Shown: positions 25,187 through 32,383 of the stretch, one piece after another
Layout of the letters: each line of letters begins with the position of its first letter
How positions within the stretch are numbered: the first letter of the stretch is position 1
Notes under the pieces: generated by a model
Databases searched by the model: none
The model's input: only the letters and a program-made list of their open reading frames with translations
What the model was told of the DNA's origin: nothing
Made by a program: the position numbers and the translations under genes
Source: Pseudobutyrivibrio ruminis
GTDB taxonomy: Bacteria > Bacillota > Clostridia > Lachnospirales > Lachnospiraceae
Reading direction: 5' to 3'
Length of the DNA: 64,000 nucleotides
NCBI RefSeq assembly: GCF_015057245.1
Contig: NZ_SVET01000005.1
Location: 124,001 to 188,000, forward strand

Positions 25187-26575
25187 ATGACAGAGGCAAC
25201 ATTTCAAATTATACAGAAGATATATGAGCTTACATTAATTTTTATTCAATTAGGGATTATTGTGAGCTTATTTTTCATTTTTGTTCCAAACGAAGAAATT
25301 ACAATACGTAAGAGGAATCTTTTTATAGCAACTATATCAGTAGAGCGTTTGGTGATTAGTTTTGTTACAGCTGAAACAAAAGGGGTGTTTTTGTTTATTT
25401 CTGCCGTGACAGTATTATTGTTTTTTTATAAGAGAGATAGGGAAATGTTGCCATTGTTGGTATATCTTTATTTCTTATGGAATAGTATTTTTAGTATTTG
25501 CTTTATTTTTACAGGGTTTTTATCTGATAGTATTTCTGATTTTCTTTTAGAGCGCATAGATTATGCCTCAGGCGATGCTATGGAAAGTGTGTATAATCAG
25601 CTTACAATCTGGATAGTAATAATGGCATTTATCTATGTGGTTTGTGTGACATTCGAGCTGGTGATAGTGAAAAGAATAGTTAGAAAGAAATACCTTATGA
25701 CGGTTAAGCAGGCATGCTTGTTGTCGGTATATTCAGTAGTTGCATTATTGATGATGTATATGCTAAGTGAAATATCTATTATTCCGTTGGAAAAAGAAGT
25801 CTTTATCTTTAGCGAGCAGGACATAAGTATAAGAATTAAATTGCCAGTGATGGCTGTATTACTGTTTTTAGGCCAACTTTCTGGAGTAGTGTTATGGCAG
25901 GAGTTCCAAAAGTTAAAAGAACAAGAACTTGAAAATCAGAAAATTATAGCAAGTACAAATTATGCAAAAAAGTATATAGAAGATTTAGATTCTTATCATA
26001 CTAAAATCCGTATACTTAGACATGATATGGCTGGCAAACTTACGACATTACGCGGATTGATAGAGTCTCATAGTAAAGAAGAGGTAATAGAATATTTATC
26101 TCAAATGGGAATAGAACTTAATAGTACTATGCATAAGTTTAATACTGGAAATGCGTTGATAGATGTAATTGTTAACGAAAAGAGTGCATTGGCAGAAGAA
26201 AAAGGGATATTATTTGAAAGTGATTTTTTATGGTCTAATGTAATTAGTATTCCTCCATATGACATAGGGGTTATTATGACAAACTTGTTGGACAATGCGA
26301 TTACAGAGTGCATGGAATATAATCATGAAAGAAGGATAATATTAAGGGGCATCAAAAAAGATAGTTTCTTTATAGTGGAAGTTAAGAATACCTTTACAGG
26401 GACGATAACTAAATTTGATGATGGGCTCCCTGTGACAACAAAATCTGGAGAACATGGATTGGGGTTAAAAAGTGTTAAACAGATAGCGGAGAAATATCTT
26501 GGTGGTATTACTATAGAGAATAAGGACGGATGGTATAGCGCAATGGTGATGTTGCAGAATTTAGACCAGTTATGA
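25187..26575 (+). CDS. GHKL sensor histidine kinase (AgrC-like)
   Basis: The product is 462 aa. About six hydrophobic segments fill residues 10-235. A short coiled coil leads to the H-box LRHDMAGKLTTL with H279. The N-box NLLDNAITEC and G-box HGLGLKSVKQIAEKYLGG define the GHKL ATPase of AgrC/ComD-type kinases, which usually sense peptides. The ATG at 25187 follows AGGGAGAGTTG and starts 1 nt after the regulator's stop, so the two are translationally coupled. The signal is unknown, since no peptide precursor or processing protease gene is visible. Confidence 0.87.
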   Translation: MTEATFQIIQKIYELTLIFIQLGIIVSLFFIFVPNEEITIRKRNLFIATISVERLVISFVTAETKGVFLFISAVTVLLFFYKRDREMLPLLVYLYFLWNSIFSICFIFTGFLSDSISDFLLERIDYASGDAMESVYNQLTIWIVIMAFIYVVCVTFELVIVKRIVRKKYLMTVKQACLLSVYSVVALLMMYMLSEISIIPLEKEVFIFSEQDISIRIKLPVMAVLLFLGQLSGVVLWQEFQKLKEQELENQKIIASTNYAKKYIEDLDSYHTKIRILRHDMAGKLTTLRGLIESHSKEEVIEYLSQMGIELNSTMHKFNTGNALIDVIVNEKSALAEEKGILFESDFLWSNVISIPPYDIGVIMTNLLDNAITECMEYNHERRIILRGIKKDSFFIVEVKNTFTGTITKFDDGLPVTTKSGEHGLGLKSVKQIAEKYLGGITIENKDGWYSAMVMLQNLDQL

Positions 26576-26598
26576 CACCCTGGCGCCCAGTTGTTACA
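26566..26598 (+). promoter_or_regulatory. LytTR-type direct repeats upstream of the FliD-like gene
   Basis: CCAGTTATGACA (26566-26577) and CCAGTTGTTACA (26587-26598) are 21 bp apart and match the pair at 24331-24363 (shared consensus CCA[GT]TT[AG]TGACA). They overlap the kinase stop codon and lie 80 nt before the next ATG. Confidence 0.65.
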
Positions 26599-26677
26599 AA
26601 GCTATTCTTTATCATGTTTTGATGGACGATACTAGATTTAACAGTAGTTAATCATCCAAGCAGATAAGGAGGCACTT

Positions 26678-27388
26678 ATGAATTTTGGAATGGATTATTT
26701 CAGCTTGTTAACTGGAGGTATTAATAGTAGTACAAACTCTATTTTAAATCAGTATGGCAAGCAAAAAGTAGGAAAGAATTCAAAGGGGAATGGAATCCAA
26801 AAATCTTATGGAGCCTTTAGTACTATCGATAATAGTAAGGTGTTTGGCTCGCTTTATAAGATGGCATCGAAAACCAATGATAAAATTCTAAATGGCGCAA
26901 GTAAAGCAGATACCGCAGGACGGCAGCTAAGTAACAAATCAATTTATCAAGATGGAAACCGTAATTCATTATATTCAAATGTCAAGAACTTGATTGATGG
27001 ATACAATGAGATAGTTGAGGGGACATCAAATAGTTCATCAGTACAAATAAGTAACAGGGCATCTGTGATGAAGAGAATTGCATTAACAAACAAGGCAGAT
27101 CTCGAAAAAGTTGGTATTAGTTATGACTTTAAAACAGGTGCGTTGTCAATGGATGAAGAAAAACTAAAGAGTGCTGATGCAGGTGATCTACAGAGAGTGT
27201 TCGGTACCAATGGTTCATTTGGACAAAACGTAAGAGCTAGTGCTGTAGTGACTCAAAACACAGCAGCGTCATCAATGTTTCAGCAAAACGGATTGGCAGG
27301 ATTATATAACAGTTACGGAATGAACGGAAAGTATAGTGCGTTGAATAATTACGGACTATCTTCGTTCTTTGGAAGCTGGTTTATTTAA
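26678..27388 (+). CDS. FliD (flagellar cap)-like small protein
   Basis: The product is 236 aa. Residues about 95-200 (SNVKNLIDGYNEIVEGTSNS, ADLEKVGISYDFKTGALSMD, LKSADAGDLQRVFGTNGSFG) resemble the C-terminal part of FliD-type hook-associated caps, where an S-x-K-N-F-V-D-x-Y-N motif precedes a short beta domain and LK-x-A...V..LF. The N-terminus (FSLLTGGINSSTNSILNQYG) is Ser/Gly/Asn-rich without a signal peptide. It is much shorter than true FliD (over 450 aa) and is probably a specialised relative. It is preceded by LytTR-type repeats and AAGGAGGC. Confidence 0.65.
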   Translation: MNFGMDYFSLLTGGINSSTNSILNQYGKQKVGKNSKGNGIQKSYGAFSTIDNSKVFGSLYKMASKTNDKILNGASKADTAGRQLSNKSIYQDGNRNSLYSNVKNLIDGYNEIVEGTSNSSSVQISNRASVMKRIALTNKADLEKVGISYDFKTGALSMDEEKLKSADAGDLQRVFGTNGSFGQNVRASAVVTQNTAASSMFQQNGLAGLYNSYGMNGKYSALNNYGLSSFFGSWFI

Positions 27389-27422
27389 CAGATTAGAAAT
27401 TTAAAAGCAATAGGTGTTAAGG

Positions 27423-27470
27423 AAAGCATCTGCATTCTATGGATGGATAGAGTGCAGATGCTTTTGTTTT
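27423..27470 (+). promoter_or_regulatory. GGA-loop terminator-like hairpin between the 26678 and 27485 genes
   Basis: An 18-bp stem (AAAGCATCTGCA then TCTAT on the left, ATAGA then TGCAGATGCTTT on the right, with one T-G wobble) closes the hexaloop GGATGG at 27441-27446. A T-rich tail follows, then GTGAGGTG and the ATG at 27485. It can act as a terminator of the upstream gene or an attenuator of the downstream one. Confidence 0.7.
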
Positions 27471-27484
27471 GTGAGGTGTTACAT

Positions 27485-28468
27485 ATGAGAATTGGCGAAA
27501 GTAATGTAAATAGCTATTCAAACAGACAATATTCAAAGACATATGGTGGAGGAGTGGCACAGGGCGCTTCCTTTGGAGGCTATGTTGAAAGTAGAGTTGA
27601 AAAGGAGCAAACTAATTATGGAGCAGAGGGAAAAGTTAAAACTCAGGATGGGAGAGAAATAGATGTTGACTTAAAGATGGAAATGGCAAGAACCAAAAAG
27701 CATGATACTTTTATTCAGATGAGTTCTCCATTGGATGCATTGTGTGATCCATTAATTATCAATATAGATGCAAAATCTGCAAGCCTAAGTGATTCAAAGT
27801 TTAAATTTGACTTAGACGCAGATGGAAAGGATGATGAGATTTCTTGTCTAGGTAAAGGGAGCGGATTTCTGGCATTAGATAAAAATGGTGATGGACATAT
27901 AAATGATGGCACTGAGTTATTTGGTGTGAAGAGCGGAGATGGTTTTAAAGATTTGGCCGAGTATGATAAGGATAATAATGGCTGGATTGATGAAGATGAT
28001 GAGATTTTTAATGATTTAAAGGTATGGTATCGAGATGAAAATGGGATTGACCGTTTAATAGATCTGAAAGAAGCTAGCGTAGGAGCAATTTATTTAGGTT
28101 CTGAATCTACTGAATTCACAATGGAAGGAAACGATGAGGCATTAGATGGTAAATTAAGAAGAACAGGGTTCTTCCTGAAAGAAAATGGTGAGGCAGGTAC
28201 CATCCAGCATGTCGATTTAGCTATAAAAGGCAGAGAAAATGAATTGTTGACAGTAGAAGAACAAATGGAACAGGTCTTGGATAACATAAAATCTAATCAG
28301 AGTCGAAGCAGGAGAAATAATAATGCTCAGAGAGAGGCAAAAGCAAGAGCTCAGAAGGCTGCAAAAAGGAAAGCGGATTTAAAGAAGTATTATGAAAAAC
28401 AAGAGGAATATCGAAAAATGGTGAAGGAATGGCACGAGAGCAAACCTAATCAAAATTTATTTAACTAG
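27485..28468 (+). CDS. Calcium-binding (EF-hand/RTX-associated-like) protein
   Basis: The product is 327 aa. A domain at residues about 85-215 has DPLIINIDA, then the acidic loops FDLDADGKDDE (108-118), LDKNGDGHIND (131-141) and DKDNNGWIDEDD (161-172), followed by VGAIYLG. This resembles the calcium-loop domain found beside RTX repeats in many secreted bacterial proteins. The N-terminal 40 residues are Ser/Gly/Tyr-rich with no signal peptide; the C-terminal 70 residues are basic coiled coil. A second in-frame ATG at 27443 falls in the upstream hairpin and is rejected. The gene is last in the cluster, just before the right candidate att site. Confidence 0.7.
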   Translation: MRIGESNVNSYSNRQYSKTYGGGVAQGASFGGYVESRVEKEQTNYGAEGKVKTQDGREIDVDLKMEMARTKKHDTFIQMSSPLDALCDPLIINIDAKSASLSDSKFKFDLDADGKDDEISCLGKGSGFLALDKNGDGHINDGTELFGVKSGDGFKDLAEYDKDNNGWIDEDDEIFNDLKVWYRDENGIDRLIDLKEASVGAIYLGSESTEFTMEGNDEALDGKLRRTGFFLKENGEAGTIQHVDLAIKGRENELLTVEEQMEQVLDNIKSNQSRSRRNNNAQREAKARAQKAAKRKADLKKYYEKQEEYRKMVKEWHESKPNQNLFN

Positions 28469-28475
28469 GATTAAC

Positions 28476-28498
28476 TTTGGTACTATCCTGGTACCAAA
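28476..28498. repeat. Candidate attR: recombinase-core-like inverted repeat
   Basis: TTTGGTAC-TATCCTG-GTACCAAA has perfect 8-bp arms around a 7-bp centre, the geometry of a tyrosine-recombinase core site. Bases 28478-28494 match 15626-15642 at 16 of 17 positions in the same orientation. An operator for the downstream gene is an alternative. Confidence 0.45.
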
Positions 28499-28520
28499 AA
28501 CAGGGAGAGATACCTTTATT

Positions 28521-28538
28521 TCATATCATATGATATGA
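28521..28538. promoter_or_regulatory. Palindrome upstream of the acetyltransferase gene
   Basis: TCATATCATATGATATGA is a perfect 18-bp palindrome 35 nt before the start codon. It is AT-rich and may be an operator or part of the promoter. Confidence 0.35.
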
Positions 28539-28572
28539 TATGGAAAATAATATACAACAGGAGGATACACTT

Positions 28573-29064
28573 ATGGAACTAATTAGAGTACAGGATTCAG
28601 ACTACAAAAAGACTTACGAGTTGTTTATGACATTTGAGGCAGATGAGAATGGCTTCTTGAATCCGGTATATGGCTACGATTATGACAAATTCCTTGAATG
28701 GATAGAAATAAAAAAAGATTGGTCCATGGGAAAGAATCTTCCTGAGGGATTTGTGCCAGATACTACCTTCGTTTTAGAGGATGAGGACAAGTATGTGGGA
28801 ATATTCAATCTGAGACATTGTTTAAACGATGCGCTTAGAAATGGGTCAGGCCACATCGGTTACGGGGTAGGCAGAGCATATAGAGGCAAAGGATATGCTA
28901 CAAAAGGCTTAAAACTAGCTCTTGTAGAAGCAAGAAAGCGAGATATACAAGAAGTATATTTATCAGTAAACAAGGATAACACACCAAGTCTTAAAGCACA
29001 GCTGGCAAATGGAGCATATATACATCATGAAGATGATACACAATACTTCACAAGAATAAGCTAA
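28573..29064 (+). CDS. GNAT-family N-acetyltransferase
   Basis: The product is 163 aa. It has the acetyl-CoA loop RGKGYA (in GYGVGRAYRGKGYATKGLKL), the upstream strand YVGIFNLRH and the C-terminal VNKDNTPSLKAQLANGA, typical of RimI/YjcF-like acetyltransferases. The substrate is unknown. The ATG at 28573 follows CAGGAGG with an 8-nt spacer and is preferred over one at 28540. It is the first gene to the right of the candidate attR. Confidence 0.82.
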   Translation: MELIRVQDSDYKKTYELFMTFEADENGFLNPVYGYDYDKFLEWIEIKKDWSMGKNLPEGFVPDTTFVLEDEDKYVGIFNLRHCLNDALRNGSGHIGYGVGRAYRGKGYATKGLKLALVEARKRDIQEVYLSVNKDNTPSLKAQLANGAYIHHEDDTQYFTRIS

Positions 29065-29107
29065 ATAAATGATATAATTGCCATAGAAAATCATGTTAGG
29101 AGCAAGA

Positions 29108-29998
29108 ATGAAAGCATATTATCATTTACCAGGTTTGTTTGAGTTTTATGATTTTTATAAAGTTCTATTACCACTATTCAGGAATCACCGAGAATACTTT
29201 TATGATTGGTGTGAAATAGGTTCAATCTATGGTGCTCCAGCAGATTGCTTGTGGGGCGGAGGCCGCGTTGGATTTGGCGAAGAACAGGCAACTGATGTAA
29301 TCAAGCTACTGAGAGATTACAGCATATCAGCAAGACTTACATTCAGCAATTCATTAATCAGAGAAGAGCATCTAACAGATAAGCGATGCAACAGGCTGTG
29401 TGAGCTATTTGAAAAAACGGGTACTCAAAATGGTATTATCATATACTCTGACTTACTTATGGATTATATAAAGCAAAACTATCCAGAGTATTATTTTGTT
29501 TCATCAACCACAAAGGTACTAACAGATTTTAAAGATTTAGAGGTAGAACTTGATAGAGAAGATTTCAAATATGTAGTGCCAGACTTTCGTTTGAACAAAT
29601 CATTTGAAAAGCTGGAGCAGTTGTCCAAAATTCAGAAAGACAAAGTGGAATTTCTGTGCAATGAATGCTGTTCATTTGGTTGTACTGATAGAAAAGAATG
29701 CTATGAGAATGTTAGCCGTAAAAGCCTCGGGGAGGATTGCGAGGATCACATATGTCAATCGCCTCAGGCTAAAAGAGGATACCGATTCTCAGATGCAATG
29801 CGAAATCCTGGTTTTATCAGCGTAGAGGATATTCAAAACACATACATGCCAATGGGATTTTCTAATTTCAAAATAGAAGGACGTAGCCTGGGAAGTGCGA
29901 TAGTATTAGAATTCATTCTCTACTACATGGTTAAACCGGAATATCAGCTTATAGTCAGAGAAGAAATCTATTTAGACAGTTCATTAGATTTATTCTAA
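29108..29998 (+). CDS. U32-peptidase-like TIM-barrel protein with Cys cluster (hypothetical)
   Basis: The product is 296 aa. No family is certain. The opening (LPGLFEFYDFYKVLLPLF, then EIGSIYGAPADCLWGGG), alternating beta strands and helices, and a cysteine group CNECCSFGCTDRKEC (near residues 189-203) recall U32/UbiU-YhbU-type proteins, which hold an Fe-S cluster on a TIM barrel. The substrate is unknown. The start at 29108 has AGGAG 5 nt upstream; an ATG 5 codons earlier lacks a site. It follows the acetyltransferase by 43 nt and ends at a bidirectional terminator. Confidence 0.5.
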   Translation: MKAYYHLPGLFEFYDFYKVLLPLFRNHREYFYDWCEIGSIYGAPADCLWGGGRVGFGEEQATDVIKLLRDYSISARLTFSNSLIREEHLTDKRCNRLCELFEKTGTQNGIIIYSDLLMDYIKQNYPEYYFVSSTTKVLTDFKDLEVELDREDFKYVVPDFRLNKSFEKLEQLSKIQKDKVEFLCNECCSFGCTDRKECYENVSRKSLGEDCEDHICQSPQAKRGYRFSDAMRNPGFISVEDIQNTYMPMGFSNFKIEGRSLGSAIVLEFILYYMVKPEYQLIVREEIYLDSSLDLF

Positions 29999-30002
29999 AA
30001 GC

Positions 30003-30034
30003 AAAAAGCTCACCTCATTAAGAGGTGAGCTTTT
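30003..30034. terminator. Bidirectional terminator
   Basis: AAAAGCTCACCTC/GAGGTGAGCTTTT with a short loop has A-run and T-run flanks, so it can serve the 29108 gene and the convergent sstT gene. Confidence 0.8.
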
Positions 30035-30051
30035 AATATATCTAGACAGAA

Positions 30052-31305
30052 TTAGATATCAACTTTAGTAGTTCCGCCAAGGAATGTAGGAAGAGATTTG
30101 CCATCGCGCTTCCACTGTGAGTATTCTGCAGTAGCGGCAAACATTACATCGCCTGAAGAGTTAAGGGCAGTCTCAACAGAATCCTGAACTACACCAATGA
30201 TAAAGCCTACAGCAACAACTTGCATTGCAACATCGGCGTTAACACCGAACAATGAGCAAGCCATTGGTATAAGAAGCAATGAACCACCAGCAACACCGGA
30301 AGCACCGCAAGCTGCAAGAGTAGCAATGAATGCAAGGATGAGAGCTGTTGCAAATGATACGTGGATTCCAACAGTATTGGCAGCTGCAAGGGACATAACA
30401 GCAATAGTGATAGCTGCACCGTCCATGTTGATTGTAGCGCCAAGTGGAATTGATACAGCGTACATTTCCTTATCCATGCCAAGTGCCTCGCAAAGCTCCA
30501 TATTTACAGGAATGTTTGCTGCAGAGCTACGAGTAAAGAATGCGGTAACACCAGATTCCTTAAGGCATCTAAATACAAGTGGATATGGATTTGTGCGAAG
30601 TACGATAGCTGCAAGAAGTGGATCAATTACAAGTGCAACAACCAGCATACATCCAACTAAAAGTGCTAAGAGCTTTCCGTAATCAGTAAAGATTGCAAGA
30701 CCGTTTGTTGAAACATTTGAATAAACAAGACCCATGATACCGAATGGGGCAAGATTGATAATCCATTTAACAGCAAGTGAAACGATGTTTGCAAAATCTT
30801 CCATTACCTTCTTTGTGTTGTCACTGGCAACTCTCTTAGAGGCAAGGCCAAGAACAACAGCCCAGAAAAGGATGCCGATGTATCTACCATCTACAATAGC
30901 GCCGATAGGATTGCCAACCATGTTTACAAGAAGATTTGAAAGAACCTCGCCAACTCCTGTAGGTACAGTGTCTGCTTCGGCAGCTTCACTAAGCATGATT
31001 GTCTGTGGGAAAACATAGCTTCCGACAACAGCAACCACTGATGCTAAAAATGTGCTGACCATGTAAAGGATGATAACAAGACCGAATCTTCTATCAAGCT
31101 TATCATTTCCTTGAGCGAGGGCAGATACAACAAGCACGAACACAAGTACAGGTGCAACAGCCTTCAAAGCGCCAACAAAAATAGTACCTAAAAGTGAAAC
31201 AACCTGGAGATTATCAAAAAGTAGTCCGAGGACTGCACCAATCAATAATCCGCATAAAATCCTAATAATAAGACTTACGCTATTATACGCTTTAACTAGT
31301 TTCAT
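30052..31305 (-). CDS. sstT: Serine/threonine:sodium symporter SstT
   Basis: The product is 417 aa in the dicarboxylate/amino acid:cation symporter (DAACS) family. It has about eight transmembrane helices and the conserved substrate region TAFFTRSSAANIPVN and PLGATINMDGAAITIAVM, with GGSLLLIP later; these match SstT. It imports Ser and Thr with Na+. The start is the ATG at 31305 with AGGGAG 8 nt upstream; an upstream in-frame ATG 14 codons earlier lacks a site. A palindrome shared with the amino-acid permease promoter region lies at 31367-31384. Confidence 0.88.
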   Translation of the reverse strand: MKLVKAYNSVSLIIRILCGLLIGAVLGLLFDNLQVVSLLGTIFVGALKAVAPVLVFVLVVSALAQGNDKLDRRFGLVIILYMVSTFLASVVAVVGSYVFPQTIMLSEAAEADTVPTGVGEVLSNLLVNMVGNPIGAIVDGRYIGILFWAVVLGLASKRVASDNTKKVMEDFANIVSLAVKWIINLAPFGIMGLVYSNVSTNGLAIFTDYGKLLALLVGCMLVVALVIDPLLAAIVLRTNPYPLVFRCLKESGVTAFFTRSSAANIPVNMELCEALGMDKEMYAVSIPLGATINMDGAAITIAVMSLAAANTVGIHVSFATALILAFIATLAACGASGVAGGSLLLIPMACSLFGVNADVAMQVVAVGFIIGVVQDSVETALNSSGDVMFAATAEYSQWKRDGKSLPTFLGGTTKVDI

Positions 31306-31366
31306 ATAAGAACTCCCTATTAGTTTATTTACCCTATACCAAGGCATTAATTAAGTGATATTTTAA

Positions 31367-31384
31367 CGCTTTAACTCGTTAAAG
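31367..31384. promoter_or_regulatory. Operator-like palindrome upstream of sstT
   Basis: CG-CTTTAAC-TC-GTTAAAG contains perfect 7-bp arms with a 2-nt centre, 62 nt upstream of sstT. Copies with 15 of 18 matches occur at 35936-35953 (inverted) and 36017-36034. Confidence 0.6.
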
Positions 31385-31522
31385 TAAATAGAGCATAAAA
31401 AAATAAAGCATAAATTGAATTATTTCTAACAATAAGTAACATTTAAAAATAGGGAGAGGTTTGATAAAATTTAAAATGTTTGAAACGTAATATGAGTTAT
31501 TTGTAAATAATGGAGGCTGAAT

Positions 31523-32380
31523 ATGAGTTACGCAGAATATGTAAAGCATTATTTTACATTGCCAGATTGTATTATTTTCTTAGTATTAGCATTGGTATTA
31601 TTAGCAGTTGTTTATGCTGCATTTTATATTTATTCAAAGGGCCGATTCAAAAATCCTCGTAAGATGCAGCATGAGTTTTTCTCTTTGACAGAAAGATTTT
31701 ACGAGCTGATTTTTTCAGGCGGAAGCATCATAGGATTTATGGCAGCATATTATCTTATTAATCGCTTTGTGACATCGGGAGCTTTTTATCAGTTCTGGAG
31801 CGATTATAAAGATTATCTTTTGCTGGTATTTATGATAATATCCATATTGGTCAACACATTTTTTGATCATGTGTTAGTTCCTTTAAAGCGACTTGATAGA
31901 GATGAAATGGCATCCATCAGACTCACTGGCATGCTGTATATGATTCTTATCTTTTGTTATATCAAGTTTATATATGAAGATAACAATTATGATATGTTTA
32001 TCACTTATTTCCTTACACTTATGATAGGTCGATTTGTTTACTTTGATGCAAGCTTTAAGGATTTCCTTCATTGTATTAAGCAGGCGGCTGCGAATATTCC
32101 TATTATGATTATGGGATTGACTTACCTTGGTATTCTATGTTTATATGGATATTCAACATCATATTTATTAAAACATAACGGAGTAATCACAAATATCTTC
32201 TTCTGCCATTTATATATTGTAGTGGCAATATTTGTTTTGCATTTCATTCCAGAAATTTACTTTAAGAAAAAGGAAAAGGAAAGAGGCAATAGACCAAAGA
32301 AAAAGAAACGTCCTAAGCCATCAGATGTAGATGAGGACGTTGAATTAGAAGAAATAGATATAGAAATTTTAGATTTGTAA
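31523..32380 (+). CDS. Hypothetical multi-pass membrane protein
   Basis: The product is 285 aa, preceded by AATGGAGGC. About six or seven hydrophobic helices fill residues 15-250. The C-terminal 40 residues are first very basic (KKKEKERGNRPKKKKRPKPS), then acidic (DEDVELEEIDIEI). I recognise no family. It is followed after 3 nt by a helicase gene, implying cotranscription and translational coupling, but no functional link is evident. Confidence 0.75.
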   Translation: MSYAEYVKHYFTLPDCIIFLVLALVLLAVVYAAFYIYSKGRFKNPRKMQHEFFSLTERFYELIFSGGSIIGFMAAYYLINRFVTSGAFYQFWSDYKDYLLLVFMIISILVNTFFDHVLVPLKRLDRDEMASIRLTGMLYMILIFCYIKFIYEDNNYDMFITYFLTLMIGRFVYFDASFKDFLHCIKQAAANIPIMIMGLTYLGILCLYGYSTSYLLKHNGVITNIFFCHLYIVVAIFVLHFIPEIYFKKKEKERGNRPKKKKRPKPSDVDEDVELEEIDIEILDL

Positions 32381-32383
32381 TTT

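Larger units (their letters stand above)
15626..28494. mobile_element. Integrative mobilizable element with AbiF cargo (outer limits tentative)
   Basis: The left part carries repressor, Xis-like protein, tyrosine integrase, replication initiator, DnaC-like ATPase, an oriT-like region and a MobV relaxase in one contiguous array, which defines an IME. Cargo begins with an AbiF-type HEPN protein. The limits given are the two related recombinase-like sites at 15626-15642 and 28478-28494. If the right site is not genuine, the element may end near 21.4 kb and the later cluster would be an independent island. No conjugative type IV secretion genes are present, so transfer would need a helper. Confidence 0.55.

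Noticed and set aside
24427..26575. Complete agr quorum-sensing locus
   Set aside because: The regulator and kinase are Agr-like, but no AgrB protease or AgrD peptide gene is visible nearby.
26613..26640. Sigma-28-like promoter before the FliD-like gene (GACGATAC near 26630)
   Set aside because: No TAAA-like box occurs 14-16 nt upstream; the LytTR-type repeats are a better explanation of control.
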